Of a DNA stretch of 52,225 nucleotides, positions 34,301 through 42,424 are shown piece after piece (within the stretch, counting starts at the first letter, position 1; the number at the start of each line of letters is the position of its first letter). This stretch comes from Micromonospora sp. CPCC 205371 (GTDB lineage Bacteria; Actinomycetota; Actinomycetes; Mycobacteriales; Micromonosporaceae). The position numbers and the translations under genes are program-made. Location of the stretch: NCBI RefSeq assembly GCF_026130045.1, contig NZ_JAIBNX010000035.1:1-52225 (forward strand), in the 5' to 3' direction. Below the pieces are notes generated by a model. That model saw nothing but the letters and a program-made list of their open reading frames with translations, searched no databases and was not told the origin of the DNA.

Positions 34301-35261
34301 GGTCAGCCAGAACGTGGGTTGGTTCCACGGCGCGCAGGTGTCGTACGACGCGGCACCCGGGATCGCCCGGCCCGGTGGCTGGGCGGACAGCCGGATCGAG
34401 GAGTTCACCCGCCCCGGGCACCGCGTGCAGGAATGGGGCGAGCACCCATTGGTGCCCAACACCACCCAGTACACGTCTAGCACCGCCGAATACTTCACCC
34501 GCACCTGCCTGTCGTGCCGCAACGGCGACATGTTCAACCCTGTGCACGTGCTCGACAACGACGGGCAGGGCAGCGGCTACCAGGCCTACGACATCTCGAA
34601 CGGATACTACGGCGACGAGCAGACCGAGCTTCGCCTGTACCGTGACGGCGTCGAAGTGTCCCGCCAGCAGGGCCTCGTCTGGATCGCGCCACCATGGTTC
34701 GCTTACGTCAACGCGTATTTCATGCTGCCGCCCGAGCGAGCGAACTACCGGCTGACCGAGCGGCACCCGACACTGGCCGGCGCGCAACGCTGGACGCGGA
34801 CCGTCGAGACAGAGTGGACGTTCACGTCGGAGCGGCCGAAGAGTGGATACACGTCCACCGCGGACGGCGCGAACTGCATGGGCTGGTACATGACGTGGCC
34901 CAACCCGCCGGACGTCTGCAAGCCCACGAGCCAGCTCTTCGTCGGGTACGACCTGGGGCTGCGCCTGGACAACACGCTCCAGGCGGGCAAGTCTCACCGG
35001 ATCACGGTGAGCGCCGCGCACAGCCCGTTCTTGAGGCCAGCGCCGAAGGTGAGCAAGCTGGAGCTGTGGACCAGCGTGGATGACGGAGCACATTGGACAC
35101 GGGTGCGGACGGCGCCGGTGGGTGGTGGCCGGTACACGGCGACGGTGCAGCATCCGGCGCTGACCGGTACGACAGGCGCCGTGAGCCTGCGTGTGCGCGC
35201 TGTCGACGCCGCCGGCAACACAGTCACCCAAACCATCCACCGCGCCTACGGCCTAACCTGA
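31329..35261 (+). CDS. large secreted subtilisin-family (S8) serine protease
   Basis: The 1310-residue protein has a clear Sec signal peptide (to about residue 30, ending RASA). The peptidase S8 catalytic triad is visible: Asp near 229 (VLDTGVDEKHP), His near 261 (GNGHGTHVAS) and Ser near 434 (SGTSMASPHVAG), with the oxyanion Asn in AAGNNGANG. A PA-like insert follows at about residues 800-900 (LRGKLALLDLSDICGVTC). The last 400 residues are beta-rich, with paired Cys in TCLSCRNG and NCMGWYMTWP, and end in an Ig-like domain (GAVSLRVRAVDAAGNT). It is longer than most S8 proteases. GGGGAGGACGA precedes the ATG. It overlaps the convergent aminotransferase by 9 bases. Confidence 0.92.
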   Translation: MSRPAWLRAAVACAVLVLGLPVVAARASAAPPPDVAPSYGVSEPIGEVTLVTGDVVTVGVEPNGGLSAEVTAPAPRRNGRAVVYSTVRERDSLYVYPSDALGPVTEGRLDRRLFDVAYLARNGYADKDSKTLPVIVRYPAGARSDLSRRADDLPASARTATLATVNAAAVEVEKPNAETFWASALAGIDSLWLDGRVQADLAESVPMIGAPQAWASGYDGSGVTVAVLDTGVDEKHPALAGKVTATRSFVPGQGVQDGNGHGTHVASTVAGVDGRYKGVAPGASLIVGKVLDNSGNGSESRIIAGMQWAVDQGADVVNMSLGGCCTDGTDPMSQAVDRLSTQSGALFVIAAGNNGANGNRTINSPGAATSALTVAAVDKQDRTASFSSRGPRVGDFGLKPDISAPGVAITAARADGTALGPVVDEKFTTISGTSMASPHVAGAAAILAQRHPDWTGTRLKDALMSAAKDTGADPHEQGAGRVDVARSIGQGVYATGSVDFGRIAYDQANPVTRSVTYTNDTDEPVTLSLEPSISARTGPAPAGALRLDRTTVTVPAQGSAPVVAAFDPTGGPDTWYQGKIRARANGVEVTTAVGAFREMKKVDITLRVIPPDGASQLFYGGWTLLRIDGRDEVPLHGETAEVPEVSGQIYAGRYAVRTFVEWRDASGAPNAALVAAPDVDASNDTTVVLDLRKAKRIGADTPRPTERYVHQFGFESTVAGGVARARVEVRMYGAMTLWTLPTAKPTVGSFYAYSQQIHVAPRLAMRIAGRHATLDARYQSPNAAVSDDEIPRFDGRLRLPVVYAGRGTAEDIAGLDLRGKLALLDLSDICGVTCTDYGTTRVRAVAAAGAAGVAGFGSAGRGFLDPDPYAARPTWPVYPVPTVSLAAEQGRALRDSLTSGSVSVDITGSVDPDYVYALTYPWEDRIPKSLSGRVHGNELYQVDNRIHADVPGTATLTWNAQLPELSYPKRVGNGNGLPVRAPSEITTYYGPVSQNVGWFHGAQVSYDAAPGIARPGGWADSRIEEFTRPGHRVQEWGEHPLVPNTTQYTSSTAEYFTRTCLSCRNGDMFNPVHVLDNDGQGSGYQAYDISNGYYGDEQTELRLYRDGVEVSRQQGLVWIAPPWFAYVNAYFMLPPERANYRLTERHPTLAGAQRWTRTVETEWTFTSERPKSGYTSTADGANCMGWYMTWPNPPDVCKPTSQLFVGYDLGLRLDNTLQAGKSHRITVSAAHSPFLRPAPKVSKLELWTSVDDGAHWTRVRTAPVGGGRYTATVQHPALTGTTGAVSLRVRAVDAAGNTVTQTIHRAYGLT

Positions 35262-36392
35262 CCGCCGTCCGGTGGGGAGGGACTGGGCGAAGCGGGTTGC
35301 TGCCTGCTCTAGGGCGGTCGGGCTGTACATCGAGAAGGATGCGCGCAGGCGATCGCCGCCGCCACCATCTACATGGAAGCGTTCGCCGGTGGACATACCG
35401 ACGCCCCGCTCCAGGGCACGCCGCGCTACAGCCGCCGCGTCCGGTACCCGCAGCCACAGAAACCACCCGCCCGCCGGTACCGCGAACTCGATGGTGGGAA
35501 CGGTGGCACGCAGCGCGGCGACCAGTGCGTCCCGCCGCAGCCGGTACGCCTCGCGGAGCTCGGACACGTGCGCCTCGTACCTGCCCGTTGTCGCGAAGTG
35601 TGCCAGCGCCATGGCCGACGTGTGGTTGACGCAGCCTCCGCTGTCGATGTACCCGCGGTTGGCGAGCCGGCGCACGAACCCTGCGTCGGCGGTCAGGTAG
35701 CCGAGCCGGAGGCCCGGCGCGACCGTCTTGGCGAAGGAGCCCAGCCGCACCACATCCGCGGAGGCGAGACTCCACAACGATGGCGGGACCGGGCCGTCGT
35801 ACCCCAGCTCGCGGTATGTGTCGTCCTCGACGATTGTCACGCCGTCGAGCGCGCTGACGAGTTCACGCCGGCGGGGCACCGGCATCGAGGCGCCTGACGG
35901 ATTGTTGAACGTCGCCACCGTGTACAGCATGGGCACCCGTCGCCCGGCGGCGCGCAGGTCGTCGGCGAGCCGTGCGGTGGCCGCGGCGTCGATGCCCTGT
36001 GCGTCGGTGGGTGCGGCCCGCAGCTCGACTCCGCGGTCGGCGAGGATGCGCAGCGCCAGGTGATACGTCGGCGAGTCGACGAGGACGACATCGCCGGGTC
36101 GGGTCAGGACGGTGGAGACGAGTTCGAGACCCTGTGACGCGCCGGCTGTCACGAAGAGCTCGTCCGGCGAAGGCGCCCGCCCATCGATCGCGCCGATGTG
36201 GACGGCCAGCCACTCCAGCAGTGGGCCAGGCCCAGGCGCGTACCCGTACGTGAGCGCCTTCCAGCCCCCGGCGCGTATCGCTTCCGATGTGGACTCCGCC
36301 CAGGCCTCGACGGGGAGCAGGCTGGGATCGGGGTGGCCCCAGCCGAGGTCGAGCACGCCTTCGGCGCCGGTGTACTGGATTACGGGCAGCAT
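35253..36392 (-). CDS. PLP-dependent class I/II aminotransferase
   Basis: This 379-residue fold-type I enzyme resembles MocR-type and 2-aminoadipate aminotransferases without the GntR HTH domain. Features are DLGWGHPDPSLLP at the N-terminus, TAGASQGLELVSTVLT (cofactor phosphate), YTVATFNNPSGASMP, IVEDDTYRELGYDG, the Schiff-base Lys in LGSFAKTVAPGLRLGYL (about Lys222) and GWFLWLRVP (Arg binding the substrate carboxylate). The amino donor is not predictable. It follows trmO with a 6-base gap on the same strand. Confidence 0.9.
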   Translation of the reverse strand: MLPVIQYTGAEGVLDLGWGHPDPSLLPVEAWAESTSEAIRAGGWKALTYGYAPGPGPLLEWLAVHIGAIDGRAPSPDELFVTAGASQGLELVSTVLTRPGDVVLVDSPTYHLALRILADRGVELRAAPTDAQGIDAAATARLADDLRAAGRRVPMLYTVATFNNPSGASMPVPRRRELVSALDGVTIVEDDTYRELGYDGPVPPSLWSLASADVVRLGSFAKTVAPGLRLGYLTADAGFVRRLANRGYIDSGGCVNHTSAMALAHFATTGRYEAHVSELREAYRLRRDALVAALRATVPTIEFAVPAGGWFLWLRVPDAAAVARRALERGVGMSTGERFHVDGGGGDRLRASFSMYSPTALEQAATRFAQSLPTGRRSG

Positions 36393-36398
36393 TACGTG

Positions 36399-36815
36399 TC
36401 ACCGGTCCGCGATCGGGTCAAGCACCGGCTTGACGTCGACGACCGGCGTGCCGTCGACCGCCTCGATGCCGCTGACCCGCAGGCGCAGCCCGTCTACGGC
36501 GAGGACGGTGACGCGGTGCAGGCCGATCGGGTTGGGCCGGTCGGGGGAGCGGGTTGTGAAGACGCCTTCCAACGGCCGGCTTGTGTCGCCGCGCGGGTGG
36601 ACGACCAGCACGTCCCGGCGAGCCTGGTGCAGCCAGGTCAGCACCAGGATGTCGGCGCCGGCGCGTAGGTTTCGCATCGCTTCCCGGACACCACGGTCGA
36701 AAACGATCCAGGCGTCCGGAGCCCCCTCGTCGCCTTGTCGTGGCGCCGAAGCGCGCTCGACCAGGGGTGACTCAACGTGCCCGATCGGCCGGACCTCGTA
36801 AAACTCGCTGATCAT
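36399..36815 (-). CDS. trmO: tRNA t6A37 methyltransferase TrmO-like (TsaA/YaeB)
   Basis: The 138-residue protein is a single TsaA-like beta-barrel domain. It has RPIGHVESPLVERASAPRQG at the N-terminus and TRSPDRPNPIGLHRVTVL, which is the family's S-adenosylmethionine-binding signature, followed by DGTPVVDVKPVLD. In E. coli, TrmO methylates N6-threonylcarbamoyladenosine 37 in tRNA. This copy lacks the C-terminal extension of E. coli YaeB, as usual in short homologues. The ATG is at 36815, and its promoter region contains a GTGAC-N4-GTCAC palindrome. Confidence 0.9.
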   Translation of the reverse strand: MISEFYEVRPIGHVESPLVERASAPRQGDEGAPDAWIVFDRGVREAMRNLRAGADILVLTWLHQARRDVLVVHPRGDTSRPLEGVFTTRSPDRPNPIGLHRVTVLAVDGLRLRVSGIEAVDGTPVVDVKPVLDPIADR

Positions 36816-36823
36816 AAGACATT

Positions 36824-36837
36824 GTGACCTATGTCAC
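36824..36837. promoter_or_regulatory. candidate operator GTGAC-N4-GTCAC before trmO
   Basis: GTGACCTATGTCAC has perfect 5-base inverted arms around CTAT and lies 9 bases upstream of the trmO ATG. It could be a repressor site at the transcription start, or chance. Confidence 0.35.
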
Positions 36838-36921
36838 CGACGCGCTGCGCGGTGACTCCTGGGGTGCGATGTGACGGAAGTGTCCGGCTTGACCACTAGA
36901 CGTAAAAGATTCGCAAACGCC

Positions 36922-36937
36922 GCGTAGTCGACTACGC
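36922..36937. promoter_or_regulatory. perfect 16-base palindrome before the GH26 gene
   Basis: GCGTAGTCGACTACGC is a perfect 16-base palindrome in the 189-base divergent gap between trmO and the GH26 gene, about 68 bases before the latter's ATG. Its size and symmetry fit a TetR- or LacI-type operator. TACGGT at 36991-36996 is a possible -10 for the glycosidase. Confidence 0.5.
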
Positions 36938-37004
36938 AGAGTCACAAACTCCTCGCTCTGATGGTCTAGTGCAGGCCGCCGTGTGATCCATACGGTCCAC
37001 GCCT

Positions 37005-38045
37005 ATGGCGCCGTTCCCCCGCATCGCTCGCCCGCTGCTGGTCTTCGCGACCGCCGCGGTCTGCGCAGCCGTACCCCTGACCACCCACGCGGCCACCGCG
37101 TCCTGCACGGTCGACGAGAAGCTCGTCAACTCGTGCCGGCCGTGGCTCGGTGCCCGCGCCAACGACTACCCGGACGTGCCGTCGGACCAGAAGGCGCAGG
37201 TCGAGTTCCACGAAGAGCGGATCGGCCGGCGCCTCGACATCGTGCACACGTTCGCCCCAGTAGGGAAGTTGCCGCTGTCGAGCTCCGGCGACAAGTACTT
37301 CGCGCTGCGCGAGGATACCTACCTGTACCAGAACTGGAAGCCGGTCAGCCGGTGGAAGGACGCCGGCGGTCGGAACGCGAAGGTGAACGCGTTCATCGAC
37401 AAGGCGGCCGACACCATCAAGTCGCTGGGCGACAAGAAGATTTTCCTGACCCTGCACCACGAACCCGAAAACGACGTGACGTCGGCCGGCTCGTGCGACA
37501 CGAAGTCGAGCGCGAGCGGCGGCAGCGCCGCCGAGTACCGGCAGATGTGGAAGAACGTTCGCACGCGGTTCGACGCCAAGGGTGTCGACAACGTCGTGTG
37601 GGTGATGGACTACATGAACTACAAGCGCTGGGACTGCCTCGTCCCGCAGGTCTACCCGGGTGACGCCTATGTGGACTGGATCATGTTCAACGGCTACGGC
37701 TCGGGCAGCAAAGCTAACTTCGTCACCGACGTCGACCGGTTCTACAAGCTGCTCACGTCGCTGTCCACGGCAGACCGCAACCTGGTCTCCAAGCCGTGGG
37801 GCATCGTGGAGTGGGGCGTGCACGATGCCCCGCAGTCGACGGCGATCGCCTACTACGGACAGGCCGCGGCGGCGCTTGCGACCAACCGGTTCCCGCGCCT
37901 CAAGGCCTACATGATCTTCGACTCGCCGGGCACGCACGACCAGGGCGGGCTCCGCATCCGATACGACGACCGCGGCCGTTCCGACACGGCCGAGCAGGCC
38001 GCCTACCGGAAGTTCGCCAACTCGGAGGCGTTTGCGCAAGGCTGA
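37005..38045 (+). CDS. secreted glycoside hydrolase, GH26-like beta-mannanase
   Basis: The 346-residue protein has a signal peptide (to about residue 30, LTTHAATA) and a single TIM-barrel catalytic domain. KIFLTLHHEPENDV holds the candidate acid/base (Glu153) and WGIVEWGVHDAP the nucleophile (Glu269), the arrangement of GH26 endo-1,4-beta-mannanases; MFNGYGSGSKANF lines the cleft. No carbohydrate-binding module is attached. The expected role is cleavage of plant beta-mannan outside the cell. The gene has its own promoter region with a perfect palindrome. An SDR gene follows 5 bases after the stop. Confidence 0.82.
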   Translation: MAPFPRIARPLLVFATAAVCAAVPLTTHAATASCTVDEKLVNSCRPWLGARANDYPDVPSDQKAQVEFHEERIGRRLDIVHTFAPVGKLPLSSSGDKYFALREDTYLYQNWKPVSRWKDAGGRNAKVNAFIDKAADTIKSLGDKKIFLTLHHEPENDVTSAGSCDTKSSASGGSAAEYRQMWKNVRTRFDAKGVDNVVWVMDYMNYKRWDCLVPQVYPGDAYVDWIMFNGYGSGSKANFVTDVDRFYKLLTSLSTADRNLVSKPWGIVEWGVHDAPQSTAIAYYGQAAAALATNRFPRLKAYMIFDSPGTHDQGGLRIRYDDRGRSDTAEQAAYRKFANSEAFAQG

Positions 38046-38050
38046 ACCGC

Positions 38051-38818
38051 ATGGCGCGTTCCTATGTGGTGACCGGAGGCGGCCGGGGCATCGGCCGGGC
38101 GATCGTCGAGCGGCTACTCGGTGCCGAAGACACCGTGGTGGCGATCGAGCTCGACCCAACCGCGCTCGCGTGGGCGAATCAGGCCAGCACGCGGGTGCTT
38201 CCGGTGACCGGCGACGCCAGCGACGAAGCGGTGACAGAGCGGGCGGCCGACCTCGCCGAGGCGGCCGCCCCGCTTGCGGGTTGGGTCAACAACGCGGCCA
38301 CGTTCCGCGACGCGTGGCTCCACGAGACGCCCGCCAGCGAGGCGCTGAGCCTCGTGGACCGCAACCTCGCCCCGGTACTGGCGGGGTGCGCTACCGCGAT
38401 CCGGCGGTTTCGTGCCGCCGGCACCGGGGGAGCCATCGTCAACGTCTCGTCACACCAGGCCCAGCGGGCGGTGCGCGGCGCGATGGCGTACGCGACCGCC
38501 AAGGCGGCCACCGAGGGACTCACCCGCGCGCTGGCGGTCGACTATGGCCCGGACGGGATACGGGTCAACGCGGTGGCGCTCGGCTCGATCGCCACGGAGC
38601 GGTACGCGGACTATCTCGCGGCTCAGGAGCCGGACGCCGTGACGCGGATCGAGATGGAGATGGGCCGGCTGCACCCGCTCGGCCGGGTAGGGCGCACCGA
38701 CGAGGTGGCCGCCGCCGTCGCGTACCTGCTGTCGGGCGAGGCGAGCTTCGTCAACGGCGCCGTGATGCCGGTCGACGGCGGCCGGTCGGCGCTGGGCCGC
38801 GACCCCGAGGAGGCGTGA
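38051..38818 (+). CDS. SDR-family NAD(P)-dependent oxidoreductase
   Basis: This 255-residue classical short-chain dehydrogenase has the cofactor loop VTGGGRGIGRAIVE, NNAA (as WVNNAATF), the catalytic Ser in VNVSSHQAQ and YATAK with catalytic Tyr and Lys. The C-terminus LLSGEASFVNGAVMPVDGG is typical. The substrate is unknown. ATG at 38051 is 5 bases after the mannanase stop, so they may share a transcript; sugar oxidation would be a reasonable guess. The open frame upstream of 38051 is a shadow. Confidence 0.88.
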   Translation: MARSYVVTGGGRGIGRAIVERLLGAEDTVVAIELDPTALAWANQASTRVLPVTGDASDEAVTERAADLAEAAAPLAGWVNNAATFRDAWLHETPASEALSLVDRNLAPVLAGCATAIRRFRAAGTGGAIVNVSSHQAQRAVRGAMAYATAKAATEGLTRALAVDYGPDGIRVNAVALGSIATERYADYLAAQEPDAVTRIEMEMGRLHPLGRVGRTDEVAAAVAYLLSGEASFVNGAVMPVDGGRSALGRDPEEA

Positions 38819-38860
38819 CCCATACGCCGACCGGGCCGCCCGTGCGCCAGTCGACCGCTT

Positions 38861-40039
38861 TCACGCCCCCGGACGTGGCTTGAATCTGGTGGTCGCGGGC
38901 TTGGGGAGCACGGGGCGCGGCGCCCACGACGGCGGGAGCGCCGCCAGCACGGCCTCGCGCACACCGGGCAGCTCCGGGTAGAACAGGTTGCCGGGGCACT
39001 CGGTCGCACCCCAGTCGCGGTGACCGCTGATCGTCTGCACGGTGCGGGAGTTGCCGTTCACCGGGTTGACGTAGTTGGTGACCCCGACCGGGTTGAGCGC
39101 GCTCACCTGGGCGAGGCCGGCGAGCACCCGGACCAGCGTCGTACGCGCCGCCTGGGTCGGCAGCCGGCTGGTGAAATCACCGAGCAGACAGACGCCGATG
39201 TTGCCCGCGTTGTATCCCACCGCGTGCGCGCCACCGGCCATCGCCGCGTCGCTGGTGCCCCTGAAGGCCGGCACACCGTCGCTGCCCGACCAGCGCCCCT
39301 CATACACCCGACCGGCCTCGTCGATCAGCAGGTTGTACCCGATGTCGCCCCAGCCCTGAGTGATGCACTGGTAGTAGTAGATCGCCCGGACGGTGGCGGC
39401 AGGGTCCGGGTCGTCGTTGATGCCGGCCGTGTGGTGCACCGTCAGCGCCTGCACGGGGTAGTACAGGGTGGGCCAGTTCTCGGTCTCTCCGGTGAACCGC
39501 AGGGACTCGTCGGCACCCCACGCCGCGCGGCTGAGGTACGGCACGGGAACACTTCGGCGGTACGGCAGCGGCATGCTGGGAGCGACCGCCGCGGCCGCCG
39601 CGGCGATCGCCGGGCCGTCCACTGTGTTCAGTTCGACGGTCTGCGTCGCGCCATCGCTGGCGACCCAGATCTCGTACCCCACCGCGTCCCGGGCGAGCAG
39701 CAGCACGCTGCCACCAGCGGGCGTCGCGTGGCCGTCCCGCCCGGCGGTGCAGCCGTGCAGGGTCTGCCAGCGGCTCCAGCCCCGTGCCGTGCGCAGCCGC
39801 ACCTGAGCGGCCGGGCCGCGCCACTGGACCCCGAGGTGACTCAGCGTGAACTTGCTGTCGGTTACGCGCAGGCGGCCACCGAGCGCGGCACGACCCGAGG
39901 CGAGCGTGCGCGGGATGTCCCGCCCCGGGGACGCTGGCCCACCGGGCGCCGCCTGGGCGGCCGCGGGCAGTGCCGCGCCCAGCGCGACGCCAGCGGTCGC
40001 GGTGACGGTGGTGGCCAGAACGTTACGCCGTGTGGTCAT
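38861..40039 (-). CDS. Tat-exported PGRP/N-acetylmuramoyl-L-alanine amidase
   Basis: The 392-residue protein begins MTTRRNVLATTVTATAGVAL, a twin-arginine signal. After a beta-rich N-terminal domain of about 130 residues (SHLGVQWRGPAAQVRLRTA), it has a type 2 amidase/PGRP domain. Zinc ligands are visible in LTVHHTAGIND, GHRDWGATECPGN and the surrounding region, and GNIGVCLLGDF is the family strand. It would cleave or bind peptidoglycan stem peptides outside the cell. Length is normal for the actinobacterial PGRP-like group. The ATG at 40039 follows GGGAGGGATC. Confidence 0.9.
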   Translation of the reverse strand: MTTRRNVLATTVTATAGVALGAALPAAAQAAPGGPASPGRDIPRTLASGRAALGGRLRVTDSKFTLSHLGVQWRGPAAQVRLRTARGWSRWQTLHGCTAGRDGHATPAGGSVLLLARDAVGYEIWVASDGATQTVELNTVDGPAIAAAAAAVAPSMPLPYRRSVPVPYLSRAAWGADESLRFTGETENWPTLYYPVQALTVHHTAGINDDPDPAATVRAIYYYQCITQGWGDIGYNLLIDEAGRVYEGRWSGSDGVPAFRGTSDAAMAGGAHAVGYNAGNIGVCLLGDFTSRLPTQAARTTLVRVLAGLAQVSALNPVGVTNYVNPVNGNSRTVQTISGHRDWGATECPGNLFYPELPGVREAVLAALPPSWAPRPVLPKPATTRFKPRPGA

Positions 40040-40075
40040 GATCCCTCCCGTGTCACGGGGGATCGTAGCCGACCG

Positions 40076-40549
40076 TCAGATGGCGGCGGCCTGGGAAACC
40101 TTCCACTCGCCGTCCACCGGAATCATCGTGAGCACCACTCGGTTCTGGTCGACCTTCTCGCCTGAAGTGTTCACGTTGCGCCGGTACTGGTTGAGGTAGA
40201 GGAGCAGTTCGACCTTGTCGCTGTCGGCGGTGACGACACCCGTCGAGGACACCTCGGCCAGCACGACCGCCTGCTCCGACGTGGCGGTCTTTTTCAGCGC
40301 GGCCGTCGTCTCGGCGTATTCGTCGGCGAATGTGCCGGTGACGAAGAGCTTCCCGTTGGCCACGCTCGCGTCGAAGGTGCGGTAGTCGTACGAGAAGATG
40401 GCCTTGGCGGCCGCGGGTGCGGCGGCGAGCGACTGGCGGACGGCCGCCGACCGGTCGTCGGCGCGGTGGTGCCCGACCCACCCGGCGACAGCGACGCCCG
40501 CGGCGAGCATGGCCGCCACGGCGAGTGCGGGAACGATACGGACGCGCAC
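40076..40549 (-). CDS. Mce-associated membrane protein (second)
   Basis: The 157-residue protein has one N-terminal membrane helix and an extracytoplasmic NTF2-like beta-rich domain (KAIFSYDYRTFDASVANGK, then DGEWKVSQAAAI). That is the layout of Mce-associated (Mam) proteins that follow mce operons and stabilise the complex. I chose GTG 40549 because AGGAGG lies 6 bases upstream; the ATG at 40564 would place rare AGG-AGG codons at positions 2-3 and overlap the previous stop. It is last in the mce unit. Confidence 0.83.
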   Translation of the reverse strand: MRVRIVPALAVAAMLAAGVAVAGWVGHHRADDRSAAVRQSLAAAPAAAKAIFSYDYRTFDASVANGKLFVTGTFADEYAETTAALKKTATSEQAVVLAEVSSTGVVTADSDKVELLLYLNQYRRNVNTSGEKVDQNRVVLTMIPVDGEWKVSQAAAI

Positions 40550-40560
40550 GGCGTACCTCC

Positions 40561-41217
40561 TCATCCGACGAACTGGAGCTTCGAGACGAGCCACGCGCCG
40601 GACTTACCGTCCCGCGTGACGTCGACCTGGATGCGGTAGTGCGACGCCCGGCCGTCGGGCGCCTTGACGTTCTTGACGGTGGCGTCGACGGCCACCAGCA
40701 CGACGGCCGAGCGGCGGTCGCCGGACACCAGGCCGGCCCGCAGCACGGTGCCGCGCGACTCCACCTTGTTTTCCACCACGGCGGTGCGCACCTGGGCCTG
40801 CCCGCGCACGAACTCGTCCTTGAAATCACCGGTGGCTCCCGCGACGATCCGCTGCAAGTCACGGTCCACACTGGACGCGCTGACCGAGACGAAGTTGACG
40901 GAGGTCTGCTTGGCCGCCGCGAGGGCCTGCTGATGTGCCTGGTCGAGCGCGCGGTCCTGGTACCAGTGATAGCCGGACAGGACGGCGGCGGCGAGTGCCA
41001 GCGTGAGCGCCACCGCGGCGCCGATCAGCGGCAGGCGCCGGCGCCGCTTCGGCGGCGCCTCGTCCGATACCGGCTCCTCGTCGAGGTGCGCGAGGAGCGC
41101 GACCGGGTCGTCCTGCACGCGAGGCAGCCGGCGGACGATGGCCCGCCGCTGCCGCACGGTGGCAGCGTCCGTTCCCTTGACCAGACGCAGCATGCGCTGG
41201 TCGCGTATCGTCGGCAT
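40561..41217 (-). CDS. Mce-associated membrane protein (first)
   Basis: This 218-residue protein has a long basic, Arg-rich cytoplasmic N-terminus (about 75 residues, PPKRRRRLP), one membrane helix (about 77-100) and a 118-residue extracellular domain (SVNFVSVSASSVDRDLQRIVAGATGDFKDEF, then TRDGKSGAWLVSKLQFVG) of the Mam/NTF2-like type. The ATG at 41217 is preceded by GGGAGG; the open frame to 41508 is a shadow of the mceF gene. It lies 40 bases after mceF. Confidence 0.85.
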   Translation of the reverse strand: MPTIRDQRMLRLVKGTDAATVRQRRAIVRRLPRVQDDPVALLAHLDEEPVSDEAPPKRRRRLPLIGAAVALTLALAAAVLSGYHWYQDRALDQAHQQALAAAKQTSVNFVSVSASSVDRDLQRIVAGATGDFKDEFVRGQAQVRTAVVENKVESRGTVLRAGLVSGDRRSAVVLVAVDATVKNVKAPDGRASHYRIQVDVTRDGKSGAWLVSKLQFVG

Positions 41218-41257
41218 GATCGCCTCCCGATTCTCTGCACTCACGGAGCTATCTGGT

Positions 41258-42424
41258 TCATGGGGCAAGACCGGAGAGGAGCAGCTGCTTCCAGGATTGG
41301 TCGCCCGCCATCTCGTACTGGCCACCGGTTCCCCCGAACCACAGTGGAGCACCGCTGTCGCCGGTGACGACACCGGTCTCCGGGTCGGGCTGCGCAGGCT
41401 CCCGCCCACCGGGGCGTGGCGCGTTGTCGCCCCCGCGCACGCTGTCGCACCGCGTCGAGCCCTGGTACTTGCAGGACGGCGGGTCGTCGATGTTGACGAC
41501 CAGTCCAAGGTGGGCGGTGCCGTCGCCGGGCGTGACCGTGAAACCGCCAGCCACCGCGAGCGGGTACACGACGAGGATCTGCTCGATGCCGGGCAGCCGG
41601 CGGGCGGCGATGCCGTTCACCGTCACAAGGTTGCCCAGCAGCGTGCCGATGGTGGGTTCGAGGTCGCGTAGCAACGTCACGAGCTCGGTGGCCGCGGGCG
41701 GCGCCGTCGTGAGGAGCTTGCGCAGGTCCGGGTCGGCGGCTTTCAGCGTGGCGGACAGGTCGGCGAGTCCCTTGGCCCAGCGCCGGATGGCGGCCGCCGA
41801 TTCCGCCTGCGTGGTGAGCACGGTGCGGCCGTCACGGATCAGCGCCACCGTCTGCGGCAGGTTGGCGACCGCGTCGGACAGCAACGCGTCGCTGGCGTCG
41901 AAGATGGTGCGCAGGGCGGCCTCGTTGCCCTCGAACGCGATGCCCAGCTCGTCAATGACCACCGCCAGGTCGTCGGCGTCGACCGAGCGCACTAGAGCGT
42001 CCAGGTTGGACAGCAGAGTTTCGGCGGCGATCGGTGTGCCGGTACGGTCTCGTGGGATGACCGAGCCGTCGCTCAGGTACGGCCCGCCGTCTTGGTTCGG
42101 CCGCAGGTCAAGGTACTGCTCGCCGACCGCGGAGCGCTGGGCCACCACCGCGCGCAGGTCGCTCGGCACCCGTACCCCTTGATCAAGCCGCAGGTCCGCG
42201 CGGACGCCGCTCGCGTGCAGCCGGACGCCGGTGACCCGCCCGACGGGCGCACCCCGGTAGGTGACGGGAGCGTTGGCGAAGATGCCGCCCGCGTCGGCGA
42301 AGTCGGCGTGCACGATGTATCCGCGCCCGCCGATCCCGACGTACCGCACCGCGACGTACGCGACGCCGAGCACGCTCACCAGGAGGAAGGCGAGGAGTTG
42401 AAGCTTGGTACCCGCTCGGATCAC
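41258..42424 (-). CDS. MCE-family protein, MceF position
   Basis: This 388-residue sixth MCE subunit has an N-terminal membrane helix, a MlaD-type MCE domain (about residues 35-115) with YRGAPVGRVTGV, then a long alpha-helical stalk (ALVRSVDADDLAVVIDELG) and a Cys-containing C-terminal tail (CKYQGSTRCDSVRGG). The six stalks are thought to form a tunnel across the envelope for lipids. The GTG at 42424 overlaps the mceE stop (GTGA). The C-terminal tail is Gly/Pro-rich and disordered. Confidence 0.88.
   Translation of the reverse strand: MIRAGTKLQLLAFLLVSVLGVAYVAVRYVGIGGRGYIVHADFADAGGIFANAPVTYRGAPVGRVTGVRLHASGVRADLRLDQGVRVPSDLRAVVAQRSAVGEQYLDLRPNQDGGPYLSDGSVIPRDRTGTPIAAETLLSNLDALVRSVDADDLAVVIDELGIAFEGNEAALRTIFDASDALLSDAVANLPQTVALIRDGRTVLTTQAESAAAIRRWAKGLADLSATLKAADPDLRKLLTTAPPAATELVTLLRDLEPTIGTLLGNLVTVNGIAARRLPGIEQILVVYPLAVAGGFTVTPGDGTAHLGLVVNIDDPPSCKYQGSTRCDSVRGGDNAPRPGGREPAQPDPETGVVTGDSGAPLWFGGTGGQYEMAGDQSWKQLLLSGLAP

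Noticed and set aside
35253-36392. MocR-type transcriptional regulator
   Set aside because: The aminotransferase domain resembles MocR, but no GntR winged-helix domain precedes it: the protein begins directly with the aminotransferase N-terminus.
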